Assembly: GCF_008274695.1 (NCBI RefSeq)
Contig: NZ_VTOU01000001.1
Span: 372,001 to 436,000, forward strand
Length of the DNA stretch: 64,000 nt
Origin: Sphingomonas montanisoli
GTDB lineage: Bacteria; Pseudomonadota; Alphaproteobacteria; Sphingomonadales; Sphingomonadaceae
Direction of reading: 5' to 3'
Positions 6,663-15,807 of this stretch are shown here, in pieces. Made by a program: the position numbers and the translations under genes. The notes beneath the pieces are model-generated. The model saw only the letters and a program-made list of their open reading frames with translations, was not told the origin of the DNA and made no database searches. Each line of letters begins with the position of its first letter. Position 1 is the stretch's first letter.

Positions 6663-8486
6663 ATGAAAATCCGCGCCCTCCTTTTCGCGACCGCCGCGCT
6701 CATGCTCGCGCCTGGCATCGCCGCCGCCCAGACGGCGACACCCGCCCCCGCCGCAGAAGCGCAGGGGCCGGAGGACAAAAAGCTGCTCAAGCTGTTCGCC
6801 GACAGCGACGAAGCCTCGCTCAGGCGCAATCCGATCAGCGGCATGTTCCGCGGCGACATGCGCTATGCTGACCGGCTGGGCGATTTTCTGTCCGACGCCT
6901 ATTTTGACGGCGAACGCAAGGCAGGCGAGCAGGATCTGGCGAACCTGAAGGCGATCGATCGCGCCAAGCTGAACCAGACCGACCAGATCGCCTACGATGT
7001 GTTCGAATGGCAGACCGAGATCGCGCTGCGCGGGCTTTCGCCCGAGATATTGGCACTGACGGCGGTGCGGCCGATCGACCACTTTTTCGGTTTCCACACC
7101 TTCTATCCCGGTTTCGCATCGGGCGAAGGCGCGGCGCCGTTCAAGACGCTGACCGATTATGAGAATAATCTGAAGCGGCACCGCGAATATGTCGCGCTGC
7201 TCGACGAGAGCATCGTCCGCTTCCGTCAGGGGATGAAATCGGGCGTCGTCCAGCCCAAGCTGATCGTCAACAACGTGATCGACCAGCTCAACCTGCAGAT
7301 CGATCAGGTGAAGGCCGGCCCCGAAGGTTCGACCTTCTACGGCCCCGTGAAGACTTTCCCCGAAGGCATCGCTCCCGCCGATCAGGCGCGGCTGAAGGCC
7401 GAATATGCCACGGCCATCAAGGCACAGATCATCCCGGCCTATGTCCGCCTGCGCGATTTCCTGAAGACCGAATATCTGCCGGCCGCGCGCGACAGCGTGG
7501 GCCTGGTCGGCATGAAGGGCGGCGACACGCTCTACGCTTATCTGATCGAACAGAACACGACCCTGCCGCTCAGGGCCGAGGACGTCCATCAACTCGGGCT
7601 GGGCGAAGTCGCGCGGATCACCGGGGAGATGGAAAAGATCAGGACGCAGGTGGGCTACAAGGGCACACTGGCGCAGTTCTTCGAATATCTGCGCAGCGAT
7701 CCCAAGTTCCAGCCCAAGAGCGCCGAGTGGATCCGCGACGAATATGTCGCGATCGGCAAGCGCGTCGACCAGCGCATTCCCGAACAGTTCGCGCTGATCC
7801 CCAAGAGCCCGCTGCAGATCAAGGCGGTCGAGCCCTATCGCGAGAAGACCGAGGCGGGCGGCAGCTACCAGCAGGGAACGCCGGACGGTTCGCGCCCGGG
7901 CACCTTCTATTACAACAGCTATGATCTCCCTTCACGCACCACGCCGGGGATGGAGACGCTCTACCTGCACGAAGCGGTGCCGGGGCATCATTTCCAGATC
8001 AGCCTGGCGCAGGAGAATGCCGGCCTGCCCGCCTTCATGCGCTTCGGCGGCAACACCGCCTTCGTCGAAGGCTGGGCGCTCTATGCCGAAACCTTGTGGA
8101 AGGATCTGGGCATGGAGACCGATCCCTATCAGCGGTTCGGCGGCCTGAGCGACGAGATGCTGCGCGCGATGCGACTGGTGGTCGACACCGGCATCCACGC
8201 CAAGGGTTGGACCCGCGATCAGGCGATCGCCTACATGCTCAGCCACTCCAACATGGGCAAGACCGACGCGACCGCCGAAGTCGAACGCTACATCGCCATT
8301 CCGGGCCAGGCGCTCGCCTACAAAATCGGCGCGCTGACGATCCTGAAGGAAAAGGCCAAGGCCAAGCAGGTCATGGGCGCGAAGTTCGACCCGCGCGCCT
8401 TCCATGCGCAGGTGCTCGATACCGGCGCGCTGCCGATGTCGGTGCTGGAAGCCAAGCTCGACCGCTGGATCGCGGCGGGGAAGTGA
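6663..8486 (+). CDS. DUF885 family exported putative metallohydrolase
   Basis: A 607-aa protein with a signal peptide (MKIRALLFATAALMLAPGIAAAQ). DUF885 proteins share a gluzincin-like signature, and both parts are here: HEAVPGHH at residues 436-443 and VEGWALYAE with E469. These fit a zinc-binding His-Glu...His site plus a downstream glutamate, so peptidase-like activity in the periplasm is likely but unproven. The start at 6663 gives the best signal peptide; an ATG at 6651 after ACAGGG is an alternative adding four residues. It is monocistronic, between a terminator and a convergent CoA-transferase gene. Confidence 0.87.
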   Translation: MKIRALLFATAALMLAPGIAAAQTATPAPAAEAQGPEDKKLLKLFADSDEASLRRNPISGMFRGDMRYADRLGDFLSDAYFDGERKAGEQDLANLKAIDRAKLNQTDQIAYDVFEWQTEIALRGLSPEILALTAVRPIDHFFGFHTFYPGFASGEGAAPFKTLTDYENNLKRHREYVALLDESIVRFRQGMKSGVVQPKLIVNNVIDQLNLQIDQVKAGPEGSTFYGPVKTFPEGIAPADQARLKAEYATAIKAQIIPAYVRLRDFLKTEYLPAARDSVGLVGMKGGDTLYAYLIEQNTTLPLRAEDVHQLGLGEVARITGEMEKIRTQVGYKGTLAQFFEYLRSDPKFQPKSAEWIRDEYVAIGKRVDQRIPEQFALIPKSPLQIKAVEPYREKTEAGGSYQQGTPDGSRPGTFYYNSYDLPSRTTPGMETLYLHEAVPGHHFQISLAQENAGLPAFMRFGGNTAFVEGWALYAETLWKDLGMETDPYQRFGGLSDEMLRAMRLVVDTGIHAKGWTRDQAIAYMLSHSNMGKTDATAEVERYIAIPGQALAYKIGALTILKEKAKAKQVMGAKFDPRAFHAQVLDTGALPMSVLEAKLDRWIAAGK

Positions 8487-8491
8487 GCGAC

Positions 8492-8516
8492 GGGGGCGGG
8501 CTACCTGCCCGCCCCC
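8492..8516. terminator. Stem-loop between convergent genes
   Basis: GGGGGCGGG (8492-8500) pairs perfectly with CCCGCCCCC (8508-8516) around a 7-base loop. It lies between the DUF885 stop (8486) and the CoA-transferase stop (8524), which face each other, so it may act in both directions. It lacks a clear T-tract, which lowers confidence. Confidence 0.5.
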
Positions 8517-8523
8517 AACGCCA

Positions 8524-10128
<1,605 letters not shown>

Positions 10129-10151
10129 TCAGCTGTGCATAGGATGTTCAG

Positions 10152-11036
10152 ATGACCGATCTGGTGCAGGCGCTGCGAACCTATGCCGACGTCGCTGCGG
10201 AGGGCAGCTTTTCGCGCGTGGCCGAGCGATCGGGCGCGAGCCATACGACGATCGCGCGACGGATCGATTTCCTCGAGGCGCATTTCGGCGCCCGCCTGCT
10301 CCACCGCAGCACCCGGCGGCTGACGCTGACGCACGAGGGGCTGAGACTGCTCGACCACGCCCGAACGGTGATCGAGGCAGTCGACAATGCCAGGTCCGAA
10401 CTGGGCGACCGCAAGAGCGCGCGCGGCGTGGTGCGCGTCGGCGTGACGACCGCGCTCGGCCTTCATTATGCCGGGCGGCTGGCCGACCTGCGCGCGCGCC
10501 ACCCCGAACTGCGGATCGAGTTCGCGGTCGCCGACTGGCAGGGCGAGTTGCGGGAGACCGGGCTCGATCTCGCGCTGCGCGTCGGCGATCCGGCGCCCGA
10601 AAGCCTGTTCGCCGAGCCGCTGGGACTGATCCGGCGCAGCCTCGTCGCCACCCCCTTATATCTTGGCCAGCGCGGCACGCCTGATGGCGCCGATGACCTG
10701 CGCGAGCATGAGTGCATCGCTTATGGCTATGGCCCCGCCCCATCGGTGTGGGACGTGGGCGGCGTACAGATTCCGGCCACCGGCGCGTTCCGCGCGAACA
10801 GCAGCGAGGCCGTCTATCGCGCGGTGACGCACGATCTGGGCATCGGCCTGCTCCCCGACATCCAGGTCGCCGAGGCGATCGCCGAAGGGCGGCTCACCCG
10901 CCTGCTGCCCGGCATCGCGATCGAGCCGCTGCGGCTGTCGGTGGTCCATCACTTTCCCGGGCGGCAGATGCCGTTCCGGGTCCGCGCGGTCCTCGACTTC
11001 CTCCACCGCGCCTTTCCCGGCGCGGGCGACGCTTAA
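10152..11036 (+). CDS. LysR family transcriptional regulator
   Basis: A 294-aa protein. An N-terminal winged helix-turn-helix (about residues 1-60) includes DVAAEGSFSRVAERSGASHTTIARRIDFLE and LLHRSTRRLTLTHEG. It is followed by a periplasmic-binding-protein-like effector domain. Unusually for LysR, SHTTIARRI replaces the common SQPAVSRQI, as in the AraC-unrelated subgroup of LysR proteins from alphaproteobacteria. It is divergent from the CoA-transferase gene, its likely target. Its stop overlaps the lysK stop by four bases (TTAA) on the opposite strand. Confidence 0.92.
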   Translation: MTDLVQALRTYADVAAEGSFSRVAERSGASHTTIARRIDFLEAHFGARLLHRSTRRLTLTHEGLRLLDHARTVIEAVDNARSELGDRKSARGVVRVGVTTALGLHYAGRLADLRARHPELRIEFAVADWQGELRETGLDLALRVGDPAPESLFAEPLGLIRRSLVATPLYLGQRGTPDGADDLREHECIAYGYGPAPSVWDVGGVQIPATGAFRANSSEAVYRAVTHDLGIGLLPDIQVAEAIAEGRLTRLLPGIAIEPLRLSVVHHFPGRQMPFRVRAVLDFLHRAFPGAGDA

Positions 11037-12619
11037 GCCGCCAGCGCCTCGGCGATCAGTTTCCGCGAGTTATCGATGCCGTAGAGCGCGATGAAGCTCC
11101 CCATGCGCGGCCCCTGTTCGGCGCCCAGCAGCGTTTCGTACAGCGCCTTGAACCAGTCGCGCAGGCTGGCGAAGCCGTAGTCGGGGTTCTTCCCGATCTC
11201 ATAGACTTCGTTCTGGATATCCTCCGCCGACGCGCCCGGCATTGCCGCCAGCTTGTCGTCGAGCGCCTTGAGCGCCGCAGCCTCATTCGGCTCGGGCTTG
11301 CGGCGCCTGAGCGTCGGGGCGACGAAATCGCGGTGATAGGCGAGCGCGTGGCCGATCAGCCGGTCGAGCTCGGGATATTTCTCCGCCGAGGCATCAGCGA
11401 CATAATTGGCGAGATAGCCCCACACCTGCTCCTTCGACGCCTCACCCATCACGCCGACGAGATTGAGGAGCAGGCCGAACGTGACCGGCAATTCGCCCTC
11501 CGGCAGCTTGCCGCTATGGATGTGGTGGACCGGGTTGCCGAGCCGCTGCTCGATCGGCTGGGCCGGATAATTGCCGCGGAACTGCCAATATTCGTCCACA
11601 GCGCGCGGGATCACGCCCATGTGGAGTTGCTTGGCCTTCTTGGGCTCGCGATAGGCGTAGAAAGCCAGGCTCTCCTCGGGGCCATAGGTCAGCCATTGCT
11701 CGAGGCTGAGCCCGTTGCCCTTGGACTTGGAGATCTTCTCGCCCTTTTCGTCGAGGAACATCTCGTAGGTGAACATTTCCGGCGGCCGGGAGCCAAGGAC
11801 GCGCGCGATCTTCGACGACTGGGTGACCGAGTCGATCAGATCCTTGCCCGACATCTCGTAATCGACGCCAAGCGCGACCCATCGCATCGCCCAGTCCACC
11901 TTCCACTGGAGCTTGGCGCCGCCCGACAGGATCGACTGGGTGACCGTCTGGCCCTCGTCCTCGAAACTGACGAGGCCCGCCTCCGCGTCGACGACAGTCA
12001 CAGGCACCTGCAGGACTATGCCGGACGTCGGGCTGATCGGCAGGACCGGCGAATAGGTCGCGCGGCGCTCGGCCCGCAGCGTCGGCAGCATCACGCCCAT
12101 GATCGCATCATAGTGGCGCAGGACGGACTTCAGCGTCTCGTCGAAGCGACCCGCCTTATACTGCTCGGTGGCCGACAGGAATTCGTAGTCGAAGCCGTAG
12201 CGATCGAGAAATTCCCTAAGCATCGCATTGTTATGTGCGGCGAAGCTGTCAAACTTTTCGAACGGATCGGGCACCTGCGTCAGCGGCTTGCCGAGGTGCT
12301 GCGCGAGCAGATCCTTGTTCGGGACGTTGTCGGGCACCTTGCGCAGCCCATCCATATCGTCGCTGAACGCGATCAGGCGCGTCGGGATATCCGACAGCTC
12401 TTCATAAGCGCGGCGGACCATCGTGGTGCGCAGCACTTCGTTGAAGGTGCCGATGTGCGGCAGGCCCGACGGGCCATAGCCAGTTTCGAACAGCACATGC
12501 CCCTTGTCGGGCGCGCCTTTCTCGTAACGCTTGAGCAGCTTGCGCGCCTCTTCATAAGGCCAGGCCTTGGAGACGAGCGCGGCTTCGCGCAGAGCGGCTG
12601 AGGTGATGCTGTCGGACAT
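11033..12619 (-). CDS. lysK: Class I lysyl-tRNA synthetase
   Basis: A 528-aa enzyme that charges tRNA-Lys. It has the class I signatures: PSGLPHIG (HIGH-type) at about residues 51-57 and KISKS (KMSKS-type) at 295-299, so it is the archaeal/alphaproteobacterial class I form and not the class II LysS. The ATG at 12619 begins MSDSITSAALREAAL; the frame extends upstream to 12742 but that part crosses into the transposon end and is not conserved. The IS1595 transposon begins 97 bases upstream of the start and may affect its promoter. Confidence 0.95.
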   Translation of the reverse strand: MSDSITSAALREAALVSKAWPYEEARKLLKRYEKGAPDKGHVLFETGYGPSGLPHIGTFNEVLRTTMVRRAYEELSDIPTRLIAFSDDMDGLRKVPDNVPNKDLLAQHLGKPLTQVPDPFEKFDSFAAHNNAMLREFLDRYGFDYEFLSATEQYKAGRFDETLKSVLRHYDAIMGVMLPTLRAERRATYSPVLPISPTSGIVLQVPVTVVDAEAGLVSFEDEGQTVTQSILSGGAKLQWKVDWAMRWVALGVDYEMSGKDLIDSVTQSSKIARVLGSRPPEMFTYEMFLDEKGEKISKSKGNGLSLEQWLTYGPEESLAFYAYREPKKAKQLHMGVIPRAVDEYWQFRGNYPAQPIEQRLGNPVHHIHSGKLPEGELPVTFGLLLNLVGVMGEASKEQVWGYLANYVADASAEKYPELDRLIGHALAYHRDFVAPTLRRRKPEPNEAAALKALDDKLAAMPGASAEDIQNEVYEIGKNPDYGFASLRDWFKALYETLLGAEQGPRMGSFIALYGIDNSRKLIAEALAA

Positions 12620-12708
12620 GCCGCGCCTGTAGCGGGAAGCGGCGTCACATATCAACAATCGTTGCGGCAGGCGCGATTCGCGAGCGCGCAACAATCTTCC
12701 GAAGTTGT

Positions 12709-12716
12709 CAAAGTTG
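12709..12716. repeat. 8-bp target site duplication, left copy
   Basis: CAAAGTTG directly precedes the GGCGTT tip of the transposon and recurs exactly at 15519-15526 after the other tip. An 8-bp duplication is what IS1595-family elements make on insertion. The identical copies suggest a recent insertion. Confidence 0.93.
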
Positions 12717-12742
12717 GGCGTTATTATACTTGACGTACCCAC
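12717..12742 (+). repeat. Left terminal inverted repeat
   Basis: It begins GGCGTTATTATACTTG and ends CGTACCCAC. It mismatches the right end only at positions 7, 13, 16 and 17. TATACT inside it resembles a -10 box and could serve the transposase gene, whose ATG is 23 bases downstream. Confidence 0.92.
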
Positions 12743-12764
12743 CCACTAGGGGTAGGTCAATTGC

Positions 12765-13685
12765 ATGAGCAGCGCCCTTTCCCGCCCCGAGTTCCACAAC
12801 GAAGAAGCAGCCTATGCTTTTGTCGAGGCTCGCATCTGGCCGGAAGGCCCGACTTGCCCGCATTGTGGTGGTGTCGAGCGCATCTCGAAGATGCAGGGCA
12901 AGTCCACCCGGATCGGCGCCTACAAGTGCTACCAGTGCCGGAAGCCCTTCACTGTGAAGATCGGCACCATCTTCGAAAGCAGCCACGTTGCCATGCACAT
13001 CTGGTTGCAGGCGATGTACCTGATCGCGGGCAGCAAGAAGGGCATTTCGAGCAACCAGCTTCATCGGACGCTTGGCGTGACGCTCAAGACCGCTTGGTTT
13101 ATGTCGCAGCGTATCCGTGAAGCCATGCGCTCTGGCGACCTTGCTCCCTTCGGCGGCAACGGAACGCGCGTTGAAGTCGATGAGACCTACATCGGCCGCA
13201 AGAAGGGCGTTCCCGTCACGCGCGGCGGCTATCACAAGATGCGCGTCGTTTCGCTGATCGACCGTGAAACCGGCAAGTCGCGCTCCATCGCCGCCTTTGG
13301 TCTGGCGAAGGATGAAGTCGCGCAGATCGTGCGCGCCAACGTCGCTCGCGAAGCGCTGCTCACCACCGACGAATCCTCGCTCTACAAGGCAGTTGGCCGC
13401 GAATATGCGGGCCACGATAAGGTCAACCATCTGGCGGGCGAATATGTGCGCGGCGACGTCACGACGAACACCGTCGAGGGCTTCTTCTCCATCTTCAAGC
13501 GCGGGATGCGGGGCATTTATCAGCATTGCTCCGAGAAGCATCTGCACCGCTATTTGGCAGAGTTTGACTTCCGCTATACCAACCGCGCTGCTTGCGGGTT
13601 CAACGACACCGATCGCGCCGAAAATCTGCTGTCTGGTGTTGTCGGCAAGCGGCTCACCTATCAACGAGTTGGTGTCGGAGGGTAA
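12765..13685 (+). CDS. IS1595 (ISXO2-like) family transposase
   Basis: A 306-aa transposase of full length for the family. The N-terminal zinc ribbon uses C31, C34, C55 and C58 (CPHCGG and CYQCRKPF), followed by a helix-turn-helix region (SSNQLHRTLGVTLKTAWFM). The DDE-type core has VEVDETYIG (D139), LTTDESSLY (D202) and NTVEGFFSIFKRGMRG (N235/E238), plus CSEKHLHRY. No frameshift or stop interrupts it. GGGGTAGG lies upstream of the ATG. It would cut and join the element ends and make the 8-bp duplication seen here. Confidence 0.96.
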   Translation: MSSALSRPEFHNEEAAYAFVEARIWPEGPTCPHCGGVERISKMQGKSTRIGAYKCYQCRKPFTVKIGTIFESSHVAMHIWLQAMYLIAGSKKGISSNQLHRTLGVTLKTAWFMSQRIREAMRSGDLAPFGGNGTRVEVDETYIGRKKGVPVTRGGYHKMRVVSLIDRETGKSRSIAAFGLAKDEVAQIVRANVAREALLTTDESSLYKAVGREYAGHDKVNHLAGEYVRGDVTTNTVEGFFSIFKRGMRGIYQHCSEKHLHRYLAEFDFRYTNRAACGFNDTDRAENLLSGVVGKRLTYQRVGVGG

Positions 13686-13690
13686 ACGCG

Positions 13691-13849
13691 ATGCCAAAGA
13701 AGAGGTCGCCGGCAGAAAGCCAGGAAGAGCAGAGCGAGCGGTTCCGAAAGTTCGTAAGCGAGGCCATCGCCGCTGGCGAACTAAACCCCACCGTCGCGGA
13801 CGCCGCGCTCGATCAGTTGGTCCGGAGAGCGAGGGACAAGCCATCCTAG
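13691..13849 (+). CDS. 52-aa IS1595 companion ORF, function unknown
   Basis: A short charged protein (MPKKRSPAESQEEQSERF...) with FRKFVSEAIAAGELNPTVAD and ALDQLVRRARDKPS. It starts six bases after the transposase stop, so it is probably co-translated. Similar small proteins follow IS1595-type transposases in other alphaproteobacteria as I recall; none has an assigned function. Its stop codon overlaps the stop of the convergent passenger gene by four bases. Confidence 0.7.
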   Translation: MPKKRSPAESQEEQSERFRKFVSEAIAAGELNPTVADAALDQLVRRARDKPS

Positions 13850-15468
13850 TTATGCACGGTGCTGTTGCAGAATGGATGCTGCATCATGGCATTGTCCTGC
13901 CTACCACTCCCCCCATCCCGACGGTGACGGCGGTGGCCAACCTGCATTCCGTTGCGATGCATGAGGCCCCCGCATGAGGGGCATTTTTGCGCGTGGGGGA
14001 GCGCCTCGGCGATATACGCGGCGCCTTTAGTCTCGCGACTGAACGACCCACCGTCTAGGGCCAACATCGGCGGGGCCTCATCAGAAGCATCGATCAAAAA
14101 TCCATAATCCTTGGTCTCCCGGAGAGCATTCGCAACCTCCGCAGAAGTTTTTCCTTCGCGCAGCTGGTTTATAATGATCCGGTATAGGCCGATAATACGG
14201 GGTCGGCTCCGGTTCCCAGTTCCCAGCTTTCTAATCGCCTCCGTAATGTTGCGATTGGCCAGCAGAAACTCCTCAAACTGCGAACGCACTTCGACAAAGT
14301 TCCGGTAATCAGCCGTTTCCCATTCTTTCATCAAAACTACAAAGCTGAGCAACGCCGCCGGCTGAAAAACCCCGCTGCCGCTGTAGAAATAGAGGACTGG
14401 ATGCAGGCCGAGGGATGACGGGTTGTTAGAGCAAAATCGCCAGAGCAACCGACGAACCTCGGTCAAGTATTTAACCGTCTCTGAGCCGTCGAGGTCATCG
14501 ATGAAACCATCTTCCTCCTTGACTCTCTTATTGCTGGAATCGGCGACCTGCACCTTGTTCGCGATGTTTACCAAGTCGAACACGAACGGAAGTGCATGCG
14601 GGCCGTAGCCCTGACCCGCCATTGGCAAATCTAGCGTCCGAATGGGCTGCTCGATATTCGGATTAAACATCAGCGCGAATATTTCGCGGCCTAACTCTTC
14701 AATGCGCCGCTGTGTCGCAGCCGAAAACTTGTCCCAATAATTATGGCCTGAACCGCCGCGCAGAATGGCGCGGGAGGCGAGGGCCGTCGCAGAAGTGCGT
14801 GCAAGGAGAATGCGCTGCTCAGTGGGCTCAATCTTAGTCCCTCCCTGATTGATTCGGAAAAATGACTTTTCAGCCTTCGCGTGATCCGCCCCACGAATCC
14901 ACTGCACTTCAATATTCTGCCAGCCAAATCGCTGTGCCCTTTCAAGCACTTCGGGCCGCGCCCTATCAGGCCGCTCAATGGCATCGCGGTGTTCCAGATA
15001 CGAACCGATGGTGCCATCGACGAAGTCCCTAGTCCGCCTAGCGGCCTTGACCTGATCTTCGGGGAGTACAGACCCAAAAAAATCCTGACTGATAGTCCCG
15101 TCGCCATAATCATTGTGAACCCAAGCAATAAGGGCGCTGAGGCGATGAGCTCCATCTACCACGAACACATGTTTGCCGCTTCGCCACAAGATCACCGCTG
15201 GGATCAGTTCGCGCCTTAGAAACGTGGCGATAAGATCTGAAACCTGTTCGGGAGACCAAACCGCAGTTTCGCGCTGAAAGTCCGGCTTCCGCAACGCTGG
15301 GTAGAGAAGCCCCTTGGGCTCTAATCCGTTGATGTAAAGGGTCGGAATGTCGTCTGAAGCCTCACCAATTTCGGCAAGGTCTGCTCGCTTGATAAGGGCG
15401 TCCAAATTAACGACGTTGGTTGTTCGCGCCACGGCTTCAAACTCCCCCGGATCAGACCAAGCATTCAT
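13846..15468 (-). CDS. Transposon passenger: DUF262-like domain plus C-terminal HNH nuclease
   Basis: A 540-aa protein. The N-terminal part matches DUF262/ParB-like NTPase domains (GmrS, SspE): KPDFQRETAVWSPEQVSDLI (FQR at 64-66), FVVDGAHRLSALIAW (DGAHRL at 105-110, the DGQxR-type motif) and FFRINQGG (203-210). The C-terminus has an HNH-type motif: CPSCGG (C496, C499), GHRRHRRDGG (H512), N526 and HPFCN (H531, C534). In GmrSD and SspE, DUF262 domains are joined to nuclease domains that cut modified or phage DNA; this one uses HNH in place of DUF1524. The start at 15468 follows GAGGG, only 24 bases inside the right repeat, so its promoter must lie in or outside the transposon end. Target and function are unknown. 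Confidence 0.85.
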   Translation of the reverse strand: MNAWSDPGEFEAVARTTNVVNLDALIKRADLAEIGEASDDIPTLYINGLEPKGLLYPALRKPDFQRETAVWSPEQVSDLIATFLRRELIPAVILWRSGKHVFVVDGAHRLSALIAWVHNDYGDGTISQDFFGSVLPEDQVKAARRTRDFVDGTIGSYLEHRDAIERPDRARPEVLERAQRFGWQNIEVQWIRGADHAKAEKSFFRINQGGTKIEPTEQRILLARTSATALASRAILRGGSGHNYWDKFSAATQRRIEELGREIFALMFNPNIEQPIRTLDLPMAGQGYGPHALPFVFDLVNIANKVQVADSSNKRVKEEDGFIDDLDGSETVKYLTEVRRLLWRFCSNNPSSLGLHPVLYFYSGSGVFQPAALLSFVVLMKEWETADYRNFVEVRSQFEEFLLANRNITEAIRKLGTGNRSRPRIIGLYRIIINQLREGKTSAEVANALRETKDYGFLIDASDEAPPMLALDGGSFSRETKGAAYIAEALPHAQKCPSCGGLMHRNGMQVGHRRHRRDGGSGRQDNAMMQHPFCNSTVHN

Positions 15469-15492
15469 AGCCTAGCCCTCCAACCGAGAGTA

Positions 15493-15518
15493 GTGGGTAC
15501 GCGAAATATAACAACGCC
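15493..15518 (-). repeat. Right terminal inverted repeat
   Basis: On the minus strand it reads GGCGTTGTTATATTTCG...CGTACCCAC, matching the left end at 22 of 26 positions. TTATAT in it could act as a -10 element for the passenger gene, with GTGACA just outside in host DNA. Confidence 0.92.
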
Positions 15519-15526
15519 CAAAGTTG
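15519..15526. repeat. 8-bp target site duplication, right copy
   Basis: CAAAGTTG, identical to 12709-12716. Removing the element and one copy restores a site reading AAGTTGT-CAAAGTTG-TCACT, which contains the direct repeat GTTGTC-AAA-GTTGTC. Confidence 0.93.
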
Positions 15527-15660
15527 TCACTACGTGCGCGCCGGAATCGCCTCCCGCAAGCCGCCGCGCGGAGGCGACGGAGGCTGGTGGAGCGAAGGGT
15601 GAGCATGGGACGAATTTAGGGGCGTGTGACTGTGTAGGACAGTCGATCTCCCCCCCTTTT

Positions 15661-15744
15661 CGTCATCCCGGACTTGATCCGGGATCCCGCTTCTTGCTCG
15701 GTTCGGCAGAAAAGCTGGACCCCGGATCAAGTCCGCGGTGACGG
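15661..15744. repeat. Intergenic palindromic repeat, family B (copy 1)
   Basis: GTCATCCCGGACTTGATCCG at the left pairs with CGGATCAAGTCCGCGGTGAC at the right, with an inner AGCTGGACCCCGG segment. A relative lies at 31825. It fills most of the gap between the transposon end and the helicase gene. Apart from it, 15527-15807 contains nothing I can identify beyond the helicase promoter region. Confidence 0.85.
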
Positions 15745-15807
15745 GGACGGGAGAATGCGATCAACTGCTGTTCCCCCGCCGTTCCGCATCTCCTACATAG
15801 CGAGGGA

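Larger units (their letters stand above)
12717..15518. mobile_element. IS1595-family transposon with a DUF262-HNH nuclease passenger
   Basis: A 2802-bp element bounded by inverted repeats at 12717-12742 and 15493-15518 (22 of 26 positions match, tips GGCGTT, inner block CGTACCCAC) and by an 8-bp duplication CAAAGTTG. It holds a plus-strand transposase (12765-13685), a 52-aa ORF (13691-13849) and a convergent minus-strand passenger (13846-15468). IS1595 elements typically end in GG and duplicate 8 bp, and passenger genes are reported in some subgroups. All parts look intact, so the element may still be mobile. The passenger is lower in GC than the flanking genes. Confidence 0.93.

Noticed and set aside
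10712-12601. 629-codon open frame on the plus strand opposite lysK
   Set aside because: It lies antisense to the clearly identified lysK and LysR genes, is rich in Arg, His and Asp as antisense frames of GC-rich genes are, and shows no family features.
12709-12720. Alternative reading of the transposon edge as TGGGCG with a 6-bp duplication AAAGTT
   Set aside because: Shifting by one base gives an exact 8-bp duplication and GG tips, which is the rule for IS1595 elements, so the longer duplication is preferred.
13846-15468. The DUF262-HNH gene as a host gene with the transposon next to it
   Set aside because: The right inverted repeat and matching 8-bp duplication lie beyond this gene, so it is inside the element.
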